Origin: Tetrastigma voinierianum
Lineage: Eukaryota > Streptophyta > Magnoliopsida > Vitales > Vitaceae
Direction of reading: 5' to 3'
Assembly (NCBI GenBank): GCA_016808115.1
Contig: JAEQBH010000721.1
Location: 148,480-212,479 of the forward strand
Length of the DNA: 64,000 nt
Shown here: positions 22,640 to 34,136 of the stretch, in pieces
Layout: each line of letters begins with the position of its first letter
How positions within the stretch are numbered: position 1 is the first letter of the stretch
The notes under the pieces: model-generated
What the model was told of the DNA's origin: nothing
What the model saw: the letters and a program-made list of their open reading frames with translations, nothing else
Databases searched by the model: none
Position numbers and translations under genes: made by a program

Positions 22640-25600
22640 TTCAAAGTACAATGCTCATGGACTCAAAACTAGCCGAAAATGAATCCTCATTGTGTTGTGT
22701 CATCCTTCTTTGTCAACCTCTATATGGCTTTCCAATTGCTCCAATACCTAGACCAACCCTCCTAGACCCGTGGTCTTCATCTTGTGTAGCATGTGTGAAA
22801 TAATCTTCACTAGTGAATGGACTCAAGGGATATTCACTTTGTTGTCAATCTGCATTATCCCCACCATCATTTCTAGTATCACTACCATCATTAGTCCCCT
22901 CTCCTCTTGAGTCATCATAGCTTGTAGTAGAAGTACCGGCAAAACTAGATCTATTACTATGCTCAACACTTGAATCAAAAGAGGGTCGAGAAGTGACATT
23001 GGGCTGAAATGGATCTCTCGTGTCTTGATTGAAACTTTCATTATGAACTTCTTCAAATAAAACTAACTCAACATCAACACCTGCTTCTCGAACATGTGCA
23101 GTAATTTGTGGATCGGGATTTCCATTTTCGTCATCTAAATGAAGAGGTCTAATCCATTGGAATAATTGATTATCCTCTTCTTCGTCAAACTCGGTTGAAA
23201 TGTCAAGTAAATCAAAGTAATCATTTTCAGCAACTTTATCGATCTTTGCTTACATATCACATATCTTTAGTTTCATGTTATAGTAACAAAAAACTAATTG
23301 TTGGAGCCGAGGGTAAGCAAGTTGATTTCTTTGTTTTGTATGGATCAGAGCAAATGTGCTCCAATTTCTCTCACACGCTGAAGATGACACAGTTTGGGAA
23401 AGAATCTTAAGGGCCAAATTCCTCAGTGTGGGAGTGTGGTTTTCGTACATAAACCACCATTCAGCTGCAATAAAAATTACTAACATTCAAAATTTAATAA
23501 TAACATGGTAATAGACTTTACTTTTAAAGTTTTAATGAGAAATAACACTCACTAGGAACCATTAAATCTCTAGATGTTATTGTTGCTCGATCATTGGATC
23601 CCCTTTTCGCATCTCGGAACATTATAAGCAGTGAATTCAAAATGAACTTGTCAAATCAATATATGTGTGAGTATAACCAAATAAATTGAATCAATTAATT
23701 AGAAATATAACCTATTGATGTATTTCATTTCCAAAATTACCAAGGCTTGTAGTAGTAGAAGATAATTTTGCAAATACTTTGTGAATAGCTTGGAGTAGAT
23801 CAGGGTCACTACTAACTCCAAGTCTATATTGAAATCTTGGATTCAGATAATATGCTACAAAAGTGATTTAGAATTAGTATATGATAAAAGGAAAATAATA
23901 TGCATTAAATGTGATTATGATATTGCTTAGTTACCTGCTGCATGAAGAGGATGTTTTAGGGTTTTATCTCAATGATTCAAGGAGCAATTTTTCACCAAAT
24001 CTTTTAGCTTTGAGTCTGTAAATTTTCCTTCATTACTGAATCAACTCATACACAAAATGACATTGTTGGGATCGACTCTGAATCAACAATGCGAATAATT
24101 GTATATAGTGCCTCATAGATTGACATTAGGTTAGAGACCTTCTCCCAATATATATGATTAAACATGAGTCCTTCAACCTCATGTCTAATAGTCATCCAAC
24201 TAAGCTTGTGAGAAGCTCATTCATCACTAATAAAGATCTTCAAATTAACCCTCTTTTTCAGAAGACTTTCTAGGGCGATGTAATTTGTCACAAATCTTGT
24301 TGCCCCCAGATGTACAATATCTCCACCACAAACCTTTCTCATTTTCGCAACCAACCAACCATGATTGTAGATGAAGTTAGTGATCTTCCGTGCATTGGTA
24401 ATCAAGTCCAAAACACTTTTCTTTTACTAATATCTTCAAACATAAAATCGATACAATATGGTGCACATGGAGTCTAATATAAATTGTACTTCTTCATTAA
24501 CAATTTCCTAACCTTTACAAATGCTAATCCATTGTTTGTAACAATTTGCACAACATTTACTTCACCAACTTCCTTTATCACGTCCTTCAACAAACCATAA
24601 ATGTATTTTTCGTCTTTGATATTCTATGATGCATCAACAAACTTAAGGAAAATTATGCTTCTTTTACAATATACCATGAAATTATTGATGTTTAATTTCG
24701 TACGACCGGTCCGTCCATCACATATAATCGTGCACTCATAGGTCTTCCATTTCTCCCTTTGGAGATTCACATAATCTTCCATGTCTTTATACTTTATATC
24801 CAAATATTTGTTTTTGATTTCATATGGAGATGGTGGCTCTATTCCCAAACCTACAAGTAGAATTAAAGTAATTAATTATATGGTTTGCAACTAGAATGTA
24901 AGATAATAATGTTATTAGAAATCAAACTGATTTTTTACATACTACATTATTGTGGTAAATTCAACAATCATGTTCTGAAGTTGTGAGAGCCTCATGGCGA
25001 GGCGCAACACTCTCATATATGAAGAATTTACTGATTAGTCGGCCCATCGTTTCTTTGATTGCACCTCCTTTAAAAAGATTTTTAATACTTTTTTGTCTTG
25101 CTGTCGAAGATTTATATAATGACGGAGCAAGAGGTGGTGATGGATATGATTTTCTCACACTTTGAGATCTTTGCATGCGCCTTACTGGATCAATTAGTTA
25201 TGATTGTGAAGACTCACTTATTACAATTATATATATATTAGAAATGTTCAGAACTGCGATATACTATAAAAACGAATTTAAGTTAAAAGATTTATCAATT
25301 TTTCTTTTACCTCTCGTAAACCCTTCTTCTTGTTATTGATTCCATTCACTAGCTTTGGATGCATCATGCTACTCGATAGTCAGCTCACTCGTCAGGGTTC
25401 ATGTCAGTCGGATACATATAGATATCATCATCCTCCTCCTCCTCATCCTCATCCTCAACATCATCATCAACGAGATGTCTATGGCTAACACCCATTGTGC
25501 CTCTCAATTCAGCTCAGATTTCTTCAATATATGCAGCTTTCTTAGCTTTGGCTTTATTCCTTTGAACCAAAAGTTGTATCATTTCTTTTTTCACTTCGGG

Positions 25601-25798
25601 AGGCACATTAGGACACTTCTTGCTATTTGAGTGAGGATTTGTATGTAATAAGTGAAATTTAAACCGAGTAATCCTGCCACTTTTAATCACCATACCACAA
25701 TAATTGCATATTGTGTCATTTATGTTTCCCTTTATAGATGTACAATATTTCCAAGCAAGATCACAACATCCAACAGTGTTTCCACTTCCACCACCCAT
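22640..25798 (-). pseudogene. hAT transposase pseudogene, BED / DUF659 / dimerisation
   Basis: Read on the minus strand, an N-terminal BED zinc finger (25,798-25,514) has DLAWKYCTSIKG, then ICNYCGMVIKSG, then RFKFHLLH. An acidic run, VEDEDEEEEDDD (about 25,430-25,470), follows. Next come GRLISKFFIYESVAP (25,176-24,961) and a DUF659 region (24,848-24,217) with ECTIICDGRTGRTKLNINNF, where the usual DGW-type motif is changed, and NFIYNHGWLVAKMRK. The hAT dimerisation domain (23,486-23,250) is well kept: EWWFMYENHTPTLRNLALK, then SSACERNWSTFALIHTKQRN. A Ser/Asp/Gly-rich tail runs to about 22,640. Frameshifts and stops between these blocks make it inactive, though some gaps could be introns. Confidence 0.88.
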
Positions 25799-25854
25799 TC
25801 TATAAACTTCAATAGTTATAATTAATTTTATATTTAATTCAAATATAAATATAA

Positions 25855-26320
25855 AGTTATATTAAATATCATAAGTTAAATAAAATGTGTAACATATATA
25901 TTTGACATAATATGTGTTCATACATTAATTAACAATTTGTTATATTTCATATTCATAATCTAAATCTAAATATAAAGTTATATTAAATATCTAAAAATAA
26001 ATAAAATGTGTAAGCTATTTAACATATAAAGTAAATTAAACAAAATATATGTTCATATTTCATACATTAATTAACAAATTTTTATATTTCATATTCATAA
26101 TCGTGATCTAAATATAAAGTTATATTAATTATCATAAGTTATATAAAATGAGTTCATACATTAATTAACAATTTGTTATATTTCATATTCATAATTTGGA
26201 TCTAAAAATAAATCAAATGTGTAAACTATTTAACATATAAAGTAAATTAAATATAATATATGTTCATATTTTTACATTTCATATTCATAATCTTAATCTA
26301 AATATAAACTTAAATTAATT
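25855..26320. repeat. AT-rich tandem repeat, about 95-140-base units, 4 copies
   Basis: The core TATATTTCATATTCATAATC (or close variants) recurs near 25,942, 26,084, 26,176 and 26,275. It lies between copies of ATAAAGTTATATTAA and TTCATACATTAATTAACAA. The array lies just upstream (minus sense) of the transposase BED finger, in what would be its 5' leader. Confidence 0.85.
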
Positions 26321-27149
26321 ACTAAATTTCACAAATGTAAAAATAAATTAATTAACATGGAAACATACCTTAAATTGCACAAATGTTGTATTGAATGAAG
26401 ACTTGAATACCAAGAATTGATATAAAAAAATTTTCAACACCAAGAGTCCAAGACTTGCATAAATCAAGAATTGTTTGAGAGATATCAACAAGAATTGATG
26501 AGTTTGATATAAAAAAACTAGTGATTTTAGGGCTATTTATAAATTTTTTGGAGTCAAACTACCATTTTTTTTTTTTTGTCAAAAAGCCATTAAAAATGAA
26601 TTCTTGTCGTTAGATTTGATTTTGGATCAAATCTGATCTTGATCTAATAATTAGAAATCATTTATGATTGTTGGTCAAGTCCATATTCAAAATCCACTGT
26701 TAGAAAAAAAATTTGATCGTTGGAACTTAAAGAAATTGTCAGATTGAATCTTGGCTGTTGGACAACACAAAATCAATTCTGGGTGTTAGATCCTACAGGT
26801 AGCCATTGGAGCTTTTTCAAAAAGCTAATAGAATCTCAATCGTTGGATAAAAAAAGCATCGAGCATCCATGTGTCACCGATATATCTCCGATTTTTTGTC
26901 GATTTTTTCTCGATGTATCGTTGATATTTGTTGATATATCGTCGATAATGCTCAAAATTGAGCAGCAACACACGTGTCGTTCCATGCGTTGAATCCAATT
27001 GACAATATCGTCAATTTATCGTCGATATTGCCCGATATTTTTCAATTTTTCCATCAACTAACTATCATTGACCGATATCGTGTTGAGATGGACTGACACC
27101 TGAAATATCAACGATATATCGTCGATATTTCATGACATTTTAAACACTG

Positions 27150-28110
27150 ACATAAACTATGTACCTACGAAGACTAGGGCAATAACACCTATACCCCTTC
27201 TGAACCCGAGAATAACCAAGGAATATACACTTCAATGACTTAGGATCAAGTTTAGACACATGCGGATGGACGTCCCGAACAAAACAAGTACAACCAAATA
27301 TCGAGGGCTCAATGAGAAACCGAGGTTTATTTGGAAAAATGATGTGATATGGAGTATCCCAATTCAAGACTAAGGAAGACATCCGGTTAATAAAAAAACA
27401 AGCAATGGAAACAACATCTACTAAAATGCTTATAGAAAATCTCAGATTTGAAATAATAGAGCTTTGGTAGTTTCAAGGAGGTGTCTATTTTTCCTCTCAG
27501 CTACTCCATTCTGAGAAGGAGTATCAACACAAGAGGTCCGATGAAGGATGTCATTTTGAAGCATAAATGACTTAAGCTGTTCTGGAACATATTCTTTAGC
27601 ATTATCACTCCTCAGACTTTGAACAGAGATATGGAATTGAGTGTGTATCTCAGCATAAAAGACACGGAAATGAGAAAATAACTCAAAACGGATTTTCATT
27701 AGATATAACCAAATGGTTCGTGAATAATCATCAATAAAAGTGATAAAGTATAGAAATCCAATAGGGGACACAACTGGAATGGACCCCAAACATATAAATG
27801 GACTAATTCAAATGGAGCACTAGCTCGTTTATTGGCTCTAGGACTAGAATGAAGATGATGATGCTCACAAATCGGGAGCCAAGACTCACAAATCTAATGA
27901 CAAACGTGACTAAAACTATGGACACAACTTTTTCGATAAGGAAAGAGAGAGATGGTCCAATCGACAATGAGTTTCAAATGGTGTAGTAACTCCAGAACAA
28001 GCGACATGTCTCGATACTACATGATCAAGAATGTAGAGACCCCCAGACTCATGTCCTCTACCAATAATCTGCTTCGTCATAAGATCCTAAAAGAGACAAA
28101 AATCAAGGAA
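27150..28110 (-). pseudogene. Copia integrase core, family A
   Basis: The open stretch 27,789-27,442 on the minus strand carries FITFIDDYSRTIWLYLM, SLRSDNAKEY and SQNGVAERKNRHLLETTKAL. This is a complete-looking D, D, E set of copia integrase. The stretch 27,382-27,150 carries FGCTCFVRDVHPHVSKLDPK and LKCIFLGYSRVQKGYRCY. Upstream fragments to about 28,110 fit a gag-pre-integrase region. A frameshift or stop separates the two halves, and the hAT element has removed the link to RT. Confidence 0.9.
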
Positions 28111-28129
28111 TAATGATATACCAGCTATA

Positions 28130-29357
28130 AGTTTCGAGTAATTGTTTAATGTACATCAAATTAAAAGAGAAATTAGGTGAATCAAGACTGATGACAAAGG
28201 GAGTGGACGGAGGAGAAAATTCTGCGTTTAACTAAGAACACAAGGATTGTCACCCATCTTCTAGAGTGTTAGTGGAAGTTGAAGGTTGTGACTAAAAGGT
28301 AGAGAATAGGCTAGAATTACTTGTCATGTGATCTGTGGCTCAAAAATCAATTACCCATTTGGAGGATGAAGAAGAGACAGGGCATTTATTTGAGTTACCT
28401 AACTCAGCAATAGTTGTAATTGGAGTAGATGGAGACTTCAATGATTCTTGGTATAAGTGGAACCTGGCTAATTCTTCTACTGTGAATTGAATTTACTGAT
28501 CCAATGCCTCATTAGTGGAAGCTATATGAGCAGACGAAAATTGTTGATTCCAACTTTGCCGCTTCTTATAGTCTTGTATTACATGTCCAGTCTTATGGCA
28601 ATAATAACAAACAACTCCTCCAGAGGCTATCCCTCTAGGGTTATCGTTGGGACCATTATTTCTCGTATTGTCAGCTTTAACTCACTAAATGTTCCACCTC
28701 AACCAGTGGCACTGCTTGATCCTCGCGTATGAGGGTGGATGGGAGGTCTCCGTGCGGAAGTATCCCGCTGAATGTTTCGAAATAAGGAGATATCAAGGCT
28801 AGACTGCACCTACACCTTAAAAAATCATACCCAAAGGAGTGCCATTTAGAAACCCATTGCTGCCATCTTTCCTATTGAGCTTTTCGAACCTTAACATCTG
28901 GACTAAATGGTTGTTGTGTATTCGGTTTCTCATATGTCTTCTTATAATCTATGAAGTGTTCTGTGTGGGACCGATCTTGTTTCTCAGTGCGATAAAAGGC
29001 TCTACATACATCAAATATGCGAGAAATATTTCCTTTATCATAATACACAAATTCCAAATATTCCATTAGTTTCTTAACATACTCACAGTGATTAATGAGG
29101 GTGAGTACTTTATTGTCAATGAAATTATGAATTTGTAGAAAGAGACGGGCATCATCCTCCAGTCATCGTTCTTTTTAATCATTCGTAGGAGGGTCCTTAT
29201 TAAGATGACTGGCCATACAAATACTCCTCAAGTAGAGGCGGATTGTTTTACTCCAATCTGAGTAATTGGGGTCAGTTAGTTTGTCCTCCGTGATCTTTTA
29301 CATCAGTGGGACCACTTCAGACACCAAAACAGGCTTCTTTTCTTTTGAACTACTCAT
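28130..29357 (-). pseudogene. Copia gag and zinc knuckle, family A
   Basis: On the minus strand gag starts at 29,357 (MSSSKEKKPVLVSEVV) and reads on through DPNYSDWSKTIRLYLRS with in-frame stops. It includes HNFIDNKVLTLINHCEYVKK and YDKGNISRIFDVCRAFYRTE (about 29,066-28,950). A CCHC-type knuckle (VCYYCHKTGHV) falls at about 28,600. Downstream sequence to 28,130 is the start of the protease zone (for example WVIDF at about 28,355). It forms part of the copia capsid precursor and is non-functional. Confidence 0.85.
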
Positions 29358-30015
29358 TATGAGGTAAAAGACGAGATTAGGTCCAAAGGACACCTTCAGA
29401 AACCAAACGTAAAGGAATCCCCTTAAAAACCCTAGATCCCGCAACCAAAGATCTCATAAATCCTCACGAGCTTATTATATAAAGACAAACTTTCAATAAC
29501 CCGACCTTGCCACCCGACGCTGATCCGAACCGAAGTTCGAGAAAGTAGACTTAGGACTCAGACTCTTACCCGATTTTTTTTTTTTTTAAAACCATACTGC
29601 ACTGCGGGGTACGGCCCACATCATATAACATAAATCCAAATATCAAGGTACATATCAAAGACTACCACCTGAGTGGTGTCCATCAAAATCTAAACATCTA
29701 AATCGAGTCCCACGCACTAAAATCAGATCTTTACTTATACAAATCGTAGCTGAACCTAACATGTAAAAATAACCTCATAAGCGAAACAAATTTCACTGCA
29801 TGCTCACGATGTCTTCCTGCACTCCACACCCGACAGAAACCCGTGCTAAGCTTTTTACGCCTTAAAGGGGGAAACATTTCTTATAACTTATACAAGATAC
29901 ACATGATATACACAATTATAATAAGTGTATAACCATAACAAATATCGAAATTTCATGGATTCATATCATGGACTTATACAAGTACTTAAGCTCATAACAG
30001 GCTTATGTTTATTCA

Positions 30016-31450
30016 GGGCTCCCGTAGGAGTTACATGGCTTATTCTTATGCAGGACTTATACTTATAATGACTTGGTATCATTAGGGGACTCCTATAGGA
30101 GTTACGTAACTTATCTTATCTCAGACTTATACTTTACCACTTATGTTTGTCCAAGACTCCCGTAGGAGCTACAAAACTTATTCTTATACAAGACTTACAC
30201 TATTCTGAGAAATCTTAGGTATCATTGTAGATTTCTAACCTATACTGGTATTACATAACTTGTCCTTATATGAAAGTACCCGTAGGTACTACAAAACTTA
30301 TACTGGTACTTCGTATCTTATACTGTTTCACGGCATATCCTGGTCTTACCGAACTTATACTTGTATTTCTGAGCACATACTTGTCTTACGTAATCCTATA
30401 CTAGATACAGGACTTATTCTATCTTATTGCATCTTATAATCGGGATTGCTTAACTATTATCGATTTCCTGATACGTAAGCACCAGAGGTACTACGTAACA
30501 TCTTGATCGTACAAAAGTACCTTAGTAGGCTACGTAATTGCATTCCTTATACTCTGAGGTACTCGTGAGGTACCATCGGGATTCTATACTTATCTTTACG
30601 TGATACGTGAGCACTCGTAGTTACTACCGAACTCAGACTTATTTACCGATACAAGAGTAATCTCGTGAGGTACTTTAACTTAATCAAATACAAGGGCAAA
30701 TCGTAGTACTACGTAACTTATTAGACATGCGACTTATCAAAGGTGAGTACCGTAGGGTAATTACATGACTTATTCGTGATATCGACTTATCGATGCATAA
30801 GTACCCGTAGGTACTACAGACTTATACAAATACTCTGACTTTATCGTGATGCGGAGTACCCGTAAGTACTACAGACTTATATAGATACTTTAACTTATCA
30901 GACGCAGGAGTACCCGTAGGTACTAAGGTGACTTTATACATTGTAGATAATGACTTATCAGATGCAAGGAGTAATCTGTAGGGTACTACAGATTCTATAC
31001 AAATAGTTTTACATTAGTCCTTCGTGAGAGGCAGAGATCACGATTCATTATACTAAGAACCGTAGTTATTAATGGACTTGTACTTATTTTACGTAATTTC
31101 AGACTTATTTGCCAATACGAGAGTACCCGTAGGTACTCACTTAGCTTATACTTATTGTATCGATACGAGAGTACCCTAGGGTACTACTAGACTTATACTT
31201 CCTGTTTCAATCGACACGAGTACCCGTAGGTACTAATGACTTATACTTATCTCTGATCTCCCGTAGGAGTTATGTAGAGTTTCTTCAAATACGTGAGCAC
31301 CCGTAGGCATGACGTAACTTAAAATGCATACAGAGTACCCGTGAGGTACTACGTAACTTAATCAGACATAGGAGCACCAGAGGTACTACATAGCAAATAC
31401 GTAGGTACCCGTAGGTACTACGTAACATACACAGAGAAATCTCGTAGGTA
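30016..31450. repeat. Array of about 20 short hairpin repeats with constant CGTA loop
   Basis: A repeated motif of the form arm-CGTA-inverted arm is followed by TAC and ACTTAT-rich spacers. Examples: CTCC-CGTA-GGAG at 30,019, ACTCC-TATA-GGAGT at 30,089, ACTCC-CGTA-GGAG at 30,156, GTACC-CGTA-GGTAC at 30,276, 30,801, 30,910, 31,123, 31,220 and 31,403, and GTACCC-TA-GGGTAC at 31,171. Spacing is mostly 45-70 bases. Arm sequence changes between copies while pairing is kept. Some copies are imperfect (30,855; 31,300). Confidence 0.85.
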
Positions 31451-31579
31451 CATCTCAGATCTTTACCATATTCGGCTTTATTCTTATTCGTAGACTTATA
31501 TCATATAATATAGATTTCCTAGACCAAGAATACTAATGAGTAGGACACAAAGACAACAAGCACCCGGGCTGTACAAGAT

Positions 31580-31745
31580 AGACGTAGAGTGCCGCCGCAC
31601 TAATCAGAGAGTAATCGGCATCGCAGCCAAGCACACAAAGAGTGTCGTAGCACTAATCGAGTACCGGCACTAATGTGCCAAGACCACGAGAGTGCCACGC
31701 GACTAATCGCGAGTACCGAAGTACTATCAGCCGGGCTACGATCGT
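31580..31745. repeat. Second palindrome array, AGTGCC/GCACT type
   Basis: Repeated GAGTGCCGCCGCACTAATC, GAGTGTCGTAGCACTAATC, GAGTACCGGCACTAATG, GAGTGCCACGCGACTAATC and GAGTACCGAAGTACTA. The arms AGTGC/GCACT or AGTAC/GTACT surround a 2-5-base centre, followed by TAATC. It lies just beyond the first array in the same LTR-like block. Confidence 0.75.
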
Positions 31746-32406
31746 AGAGTGTCGTGTCATTCAATAATTGGCTTTAGGCAATTTTACAATTATATGAGTT
31801 CAATAACTTACTATCTTATAAGAAAATATTACCTACATTATAATGCTCACATGTATCGTATTCCAAATATCGGTAAGGCGATGAGCATGTAATCACACCT
31901 TAATTATGTATTCTTATTCTTCTATGAATCTACGCTACCCAGAATTGGAATCCAATCCAATCGGATTGTCCAAACTCGTTACGGCATTTCACGCTAACTA
32001 GTCAGGTTTACCGATTTTACCGAGGGATAGTTTATGAGTATTAATTTTTTTCCAGTACATTTTCTCCATATTTGACACTGGTTATTTGTGCTCCTTTAAT
32101 CTAAGGTGATAAGGGTTCATTTCAATTGGAATCACCCAAATCGGGAGCACCGGGTCCCAGATACGTCCTAAACAACCTTGACTACTCTATAATCAACTCT
32201 GATGCAGGAAATGGGCTTGCACATGTACTCTACCTTGACAATTTTTGGGCTATCTAGAGTCAGAATTTGGAGATAATTATCAAATGAGCATTTGTTCTCC
32301 TGAAGTCTATTTTAGCGCCACTTGAATCACTCAAATCGGATAAGAAATGAGCAAGTTATGGCCAAAAAATAATAAAACTGGTCAGAACAGTGAAAACTAG
32401 AACAAG

Positions 32407-32505
32407 TTCTACCGGTAGGACTTTAACTTCTACCGGCAGACTTGGCCAAAATGACCAGAATCGAAGCCCACTGATAGAACTTAACTTCTACCGGTAGAAG
32501 ACACC
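32407..32505. repeat. Repeated TCTACCGGTAGA palindromes
   Basis: TCTACCGGTAGGA (32,407), TTCTACCGGCAGA (32,431), CACTGATAGAAC (32,469) and TTCTACCGGTAGAAG (32,486) alternate with ACTTTAACTTC or ACTTAACTTC. These are short palindromes in the LTR-like block. Confidence 0.8.
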
Positions 32506-33686
32506 CGAGAATGCCCGTAATGGTGTTTCTTCAACATTTTTCAATTAATCCATAGATCACTCCCATACTTCCACACTTCAAAACCATCCTAATTCACTGA
32601 ATCACTCTTTTCATTCAATTCATCTTTCATTTCTTATCTTCTTTCTCAAACCTTTCCATGAATTTCTCCCAAAATCTCATTCTAATATGGGTCTTAACTC
32701 ATACACAAAGCTAAACTTCATGGATTTGTTAGGTTTACTCTAAACCCTAACTCAATTGCTTAATATTTAACCATGAATCCAACTCAAAGAGAGGATTCCC
32801 TACTTTTCTCAGGATTTAGAGTATTTACCAACCCTACCTTCAATAAATTGACAGGGAAAGAAACCTAACAAACCCTAGATCTGGGAACTCATAAACCTCT
32901 AGAATCCCACACAAAACTATGTGATTCATAATAGAGTTCATATCCAAGGTTAGATCCATACAAAAATCCAAGTTCCATACCTTTGGCTTGATTCCTCCTT
33001 CTCTTCCTCTCTTCTTCTTCTTCCTCTTCCTCTTCTCTTCTTTTTCTCCCTTCACGCGAAATTCTCTCAAAATGAGACCAATTTGGTCTTTAAATCTCCA
33101 GATTAAGGCCATGTTCGCCCTCCAATAAAACCCATTTCAAGTTAAGTTTCACTAATTTTTAAGCCCTCAAACTCTTGGCCATTTGTATTCCAAGTTTCAT
33201 TTATTTCATTTCGTCCAAATCTTGTAAATTTATGACTTTTAGTCCCTCTTTTGGACAATTTATACTCATTCTTAAGTTTTGTAAACTTTCTGTCTCTCAA
33301 GCTCTGTGTTTCAGATGCAGAACTCACGAAACATTTAAATTTACGCCACAAATATCTCAAACATGTCGAAACGACTAGGTATATTTCTGGTGTTACACAA
33401 ACCACCTCAACGGGTTCCAAGAGGGAGATCGACCATGGTACCGTCTGATGTTTTCCCACGTGGCCGCCACGTGTGGCCCCACATGCTAGGTTTTCGGCCA
33501 CTAGACTTGGTGGCGAGGCTCATCGGTGGCCGGTGCTCCTCCTTATGCTAGCGGTGAGGTCCCACGTGCCCTCGGGATGCATGTTTCAAAAAATACACCC
33601 CTTACCCTACGAACTGCTGCCTTATCTGCCAAAATTGGAATTTCTCCAAGAAATTCCTCAATGCTGAGCCCTAAGCTCTGATACCA

Positions 33687-33858
33687 TGTAGAGGGAATCA
33701 AAGTGAGGAATTTGAAGGAAAGAATTCCTTGTGAATTTCATTGATCCATTGTGAATTTATATGTACAAAAGCCAATCCGACCTTCCTAATAAATTAAAAC
33801 TCTACAAGACAAGTTTCCTAATATGTTACAACTCTATATGTAAAGCAAATATATGCAA
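33687..33858 (-). repeat. 5' LTR and primer binding site of the family A element
   Basis: On the minus strand the LTR ends CCTCTACA and is followed by TGGTATCAGAGCT (33,686-33,674). It matches the LTR at 12,139-12,287 and that at 37,857-38,029. The outer edge (33,850-33,858) has diverged from TGTTATAG, so this end is approximate. Confidence 0.85.
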
Positions 33859-33969
33859 TTATAGAATTATTATTTGAACATTTTTCATTTAGCGGTTGTG
33901 TTTTCTGGTGCATGAAATTTTACCTAGAACCTATAGATCTCGACCCTCAAATCTTTCTTACTTGAGAGT

Positions 33970-34136
33970 TGAGAAACAAGAAGGGAAGAATTAGAGGAAT
34001 GAATTCCTAGTGTTTTTTTCATTGATCTAAATATGTATAAATACAAGAGTTAGATATATACAATTGGTAGGACAATCTAATATTTCTAACTAGTTTCACA
34101 ACCTACAAGTAAAGTATATATTTACATTCTATAACA
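33970..34136 (-). repeat. 3' LTR, family B copia
   Basis: On the minus strand it begins TGTTATAGAATGTAAATATA after the polypurine tract CGTGAGGGGGAG (34,137-34,148) and ends TTCTCAA. It matches 1,972-2,147 and 49,115-49,274. Confidence 0.88.

Larger units (their letters stand above)
22059..27149 (-). mobile_element. 5.1-kb hAT transposon nested in family A copia
   Basis: Termini are CAAGGTTAAAAATATCAG on the left and CATTTTAAACACTG on the right. The flanking octamers CCAGAAAC (22,051-22,058) and ACATAAAC (27,150-27,157) agree at 6 of 8 positions, consistent with an old hAT target duplication. Subterminal zones (22,075-22,160 and 26,875-27,140) are packed with ATATCGTCGATAT and TATATCG motifs, probable transposase-binding sites by analogy with other hATs. 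A broken transposase occupies the minus strand. The copia integrase sequence resumes on both sides. Confidence 0.9.
29574..33397 (-). mobile_element. 3.8-kb long LTR-like block, probable Ty3/gypsy solo LTR
   Basis: On the minus strand the block starts TGTAACACC, the usual start of long plant gypsy (Tekay/Del-like) LTRs, and interrupts the leader of the family A copia. It is non-coding and ends next to an A14 run (T14 at 29,574-29,587 on +). It contains a dense array of short palindromes (30,016-31,450), a second array (31,580-31,745), and inverted TCTACCGGTAGA-type repeats (32,407-32,505). The expected inverse end GTTACA was not found at the A-run side, and no target duplication was read. The class assignment is therefore inference, and the end could be truncated. 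Confidence 0.55.
12139..33858 (-). mobile_element. Family A Ty1/copia element (minus), split by three insertions
   Basis: Read on the minus strand the backbone is: 5' LTR (33,858-33,687), primer binding site TGGTATCAGAGCT (33,686-33,674), leader, gag start (29,357), zinc knuckle (about 28,600), integrase (27,789-27,150), RT (21,804 to about 21,220), RNase H (to about 20,040) and 3' LTR (20,014-19,984, continuing at 12,287-12,139). Removing the insertions at 29,574-33,397, 22,059-27,149 and 12,288-19,983 leaves about 5.1 kb, normal for copia. Sequence on the two sides of each insertion continues the same domain or LTR, which is the reason I join them. All ORFs are broken. No 5-bp target duplication could be read for the whole element. 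Confidence 0.85.

Noticed and set aside
30016..31450. Repeat-spacer pattern that superficially resembles a CRISPR array
   Set aside because: Repeat arms vary, spacers are irregular and related to each other, no cas genes are present, and the context is a plant retroelement LTR.
33142..33501. 119-codon minus-strand ORF
   Set aside because: It spans the junction of the LTR-like block and the copia leader; no domain, chance opening.
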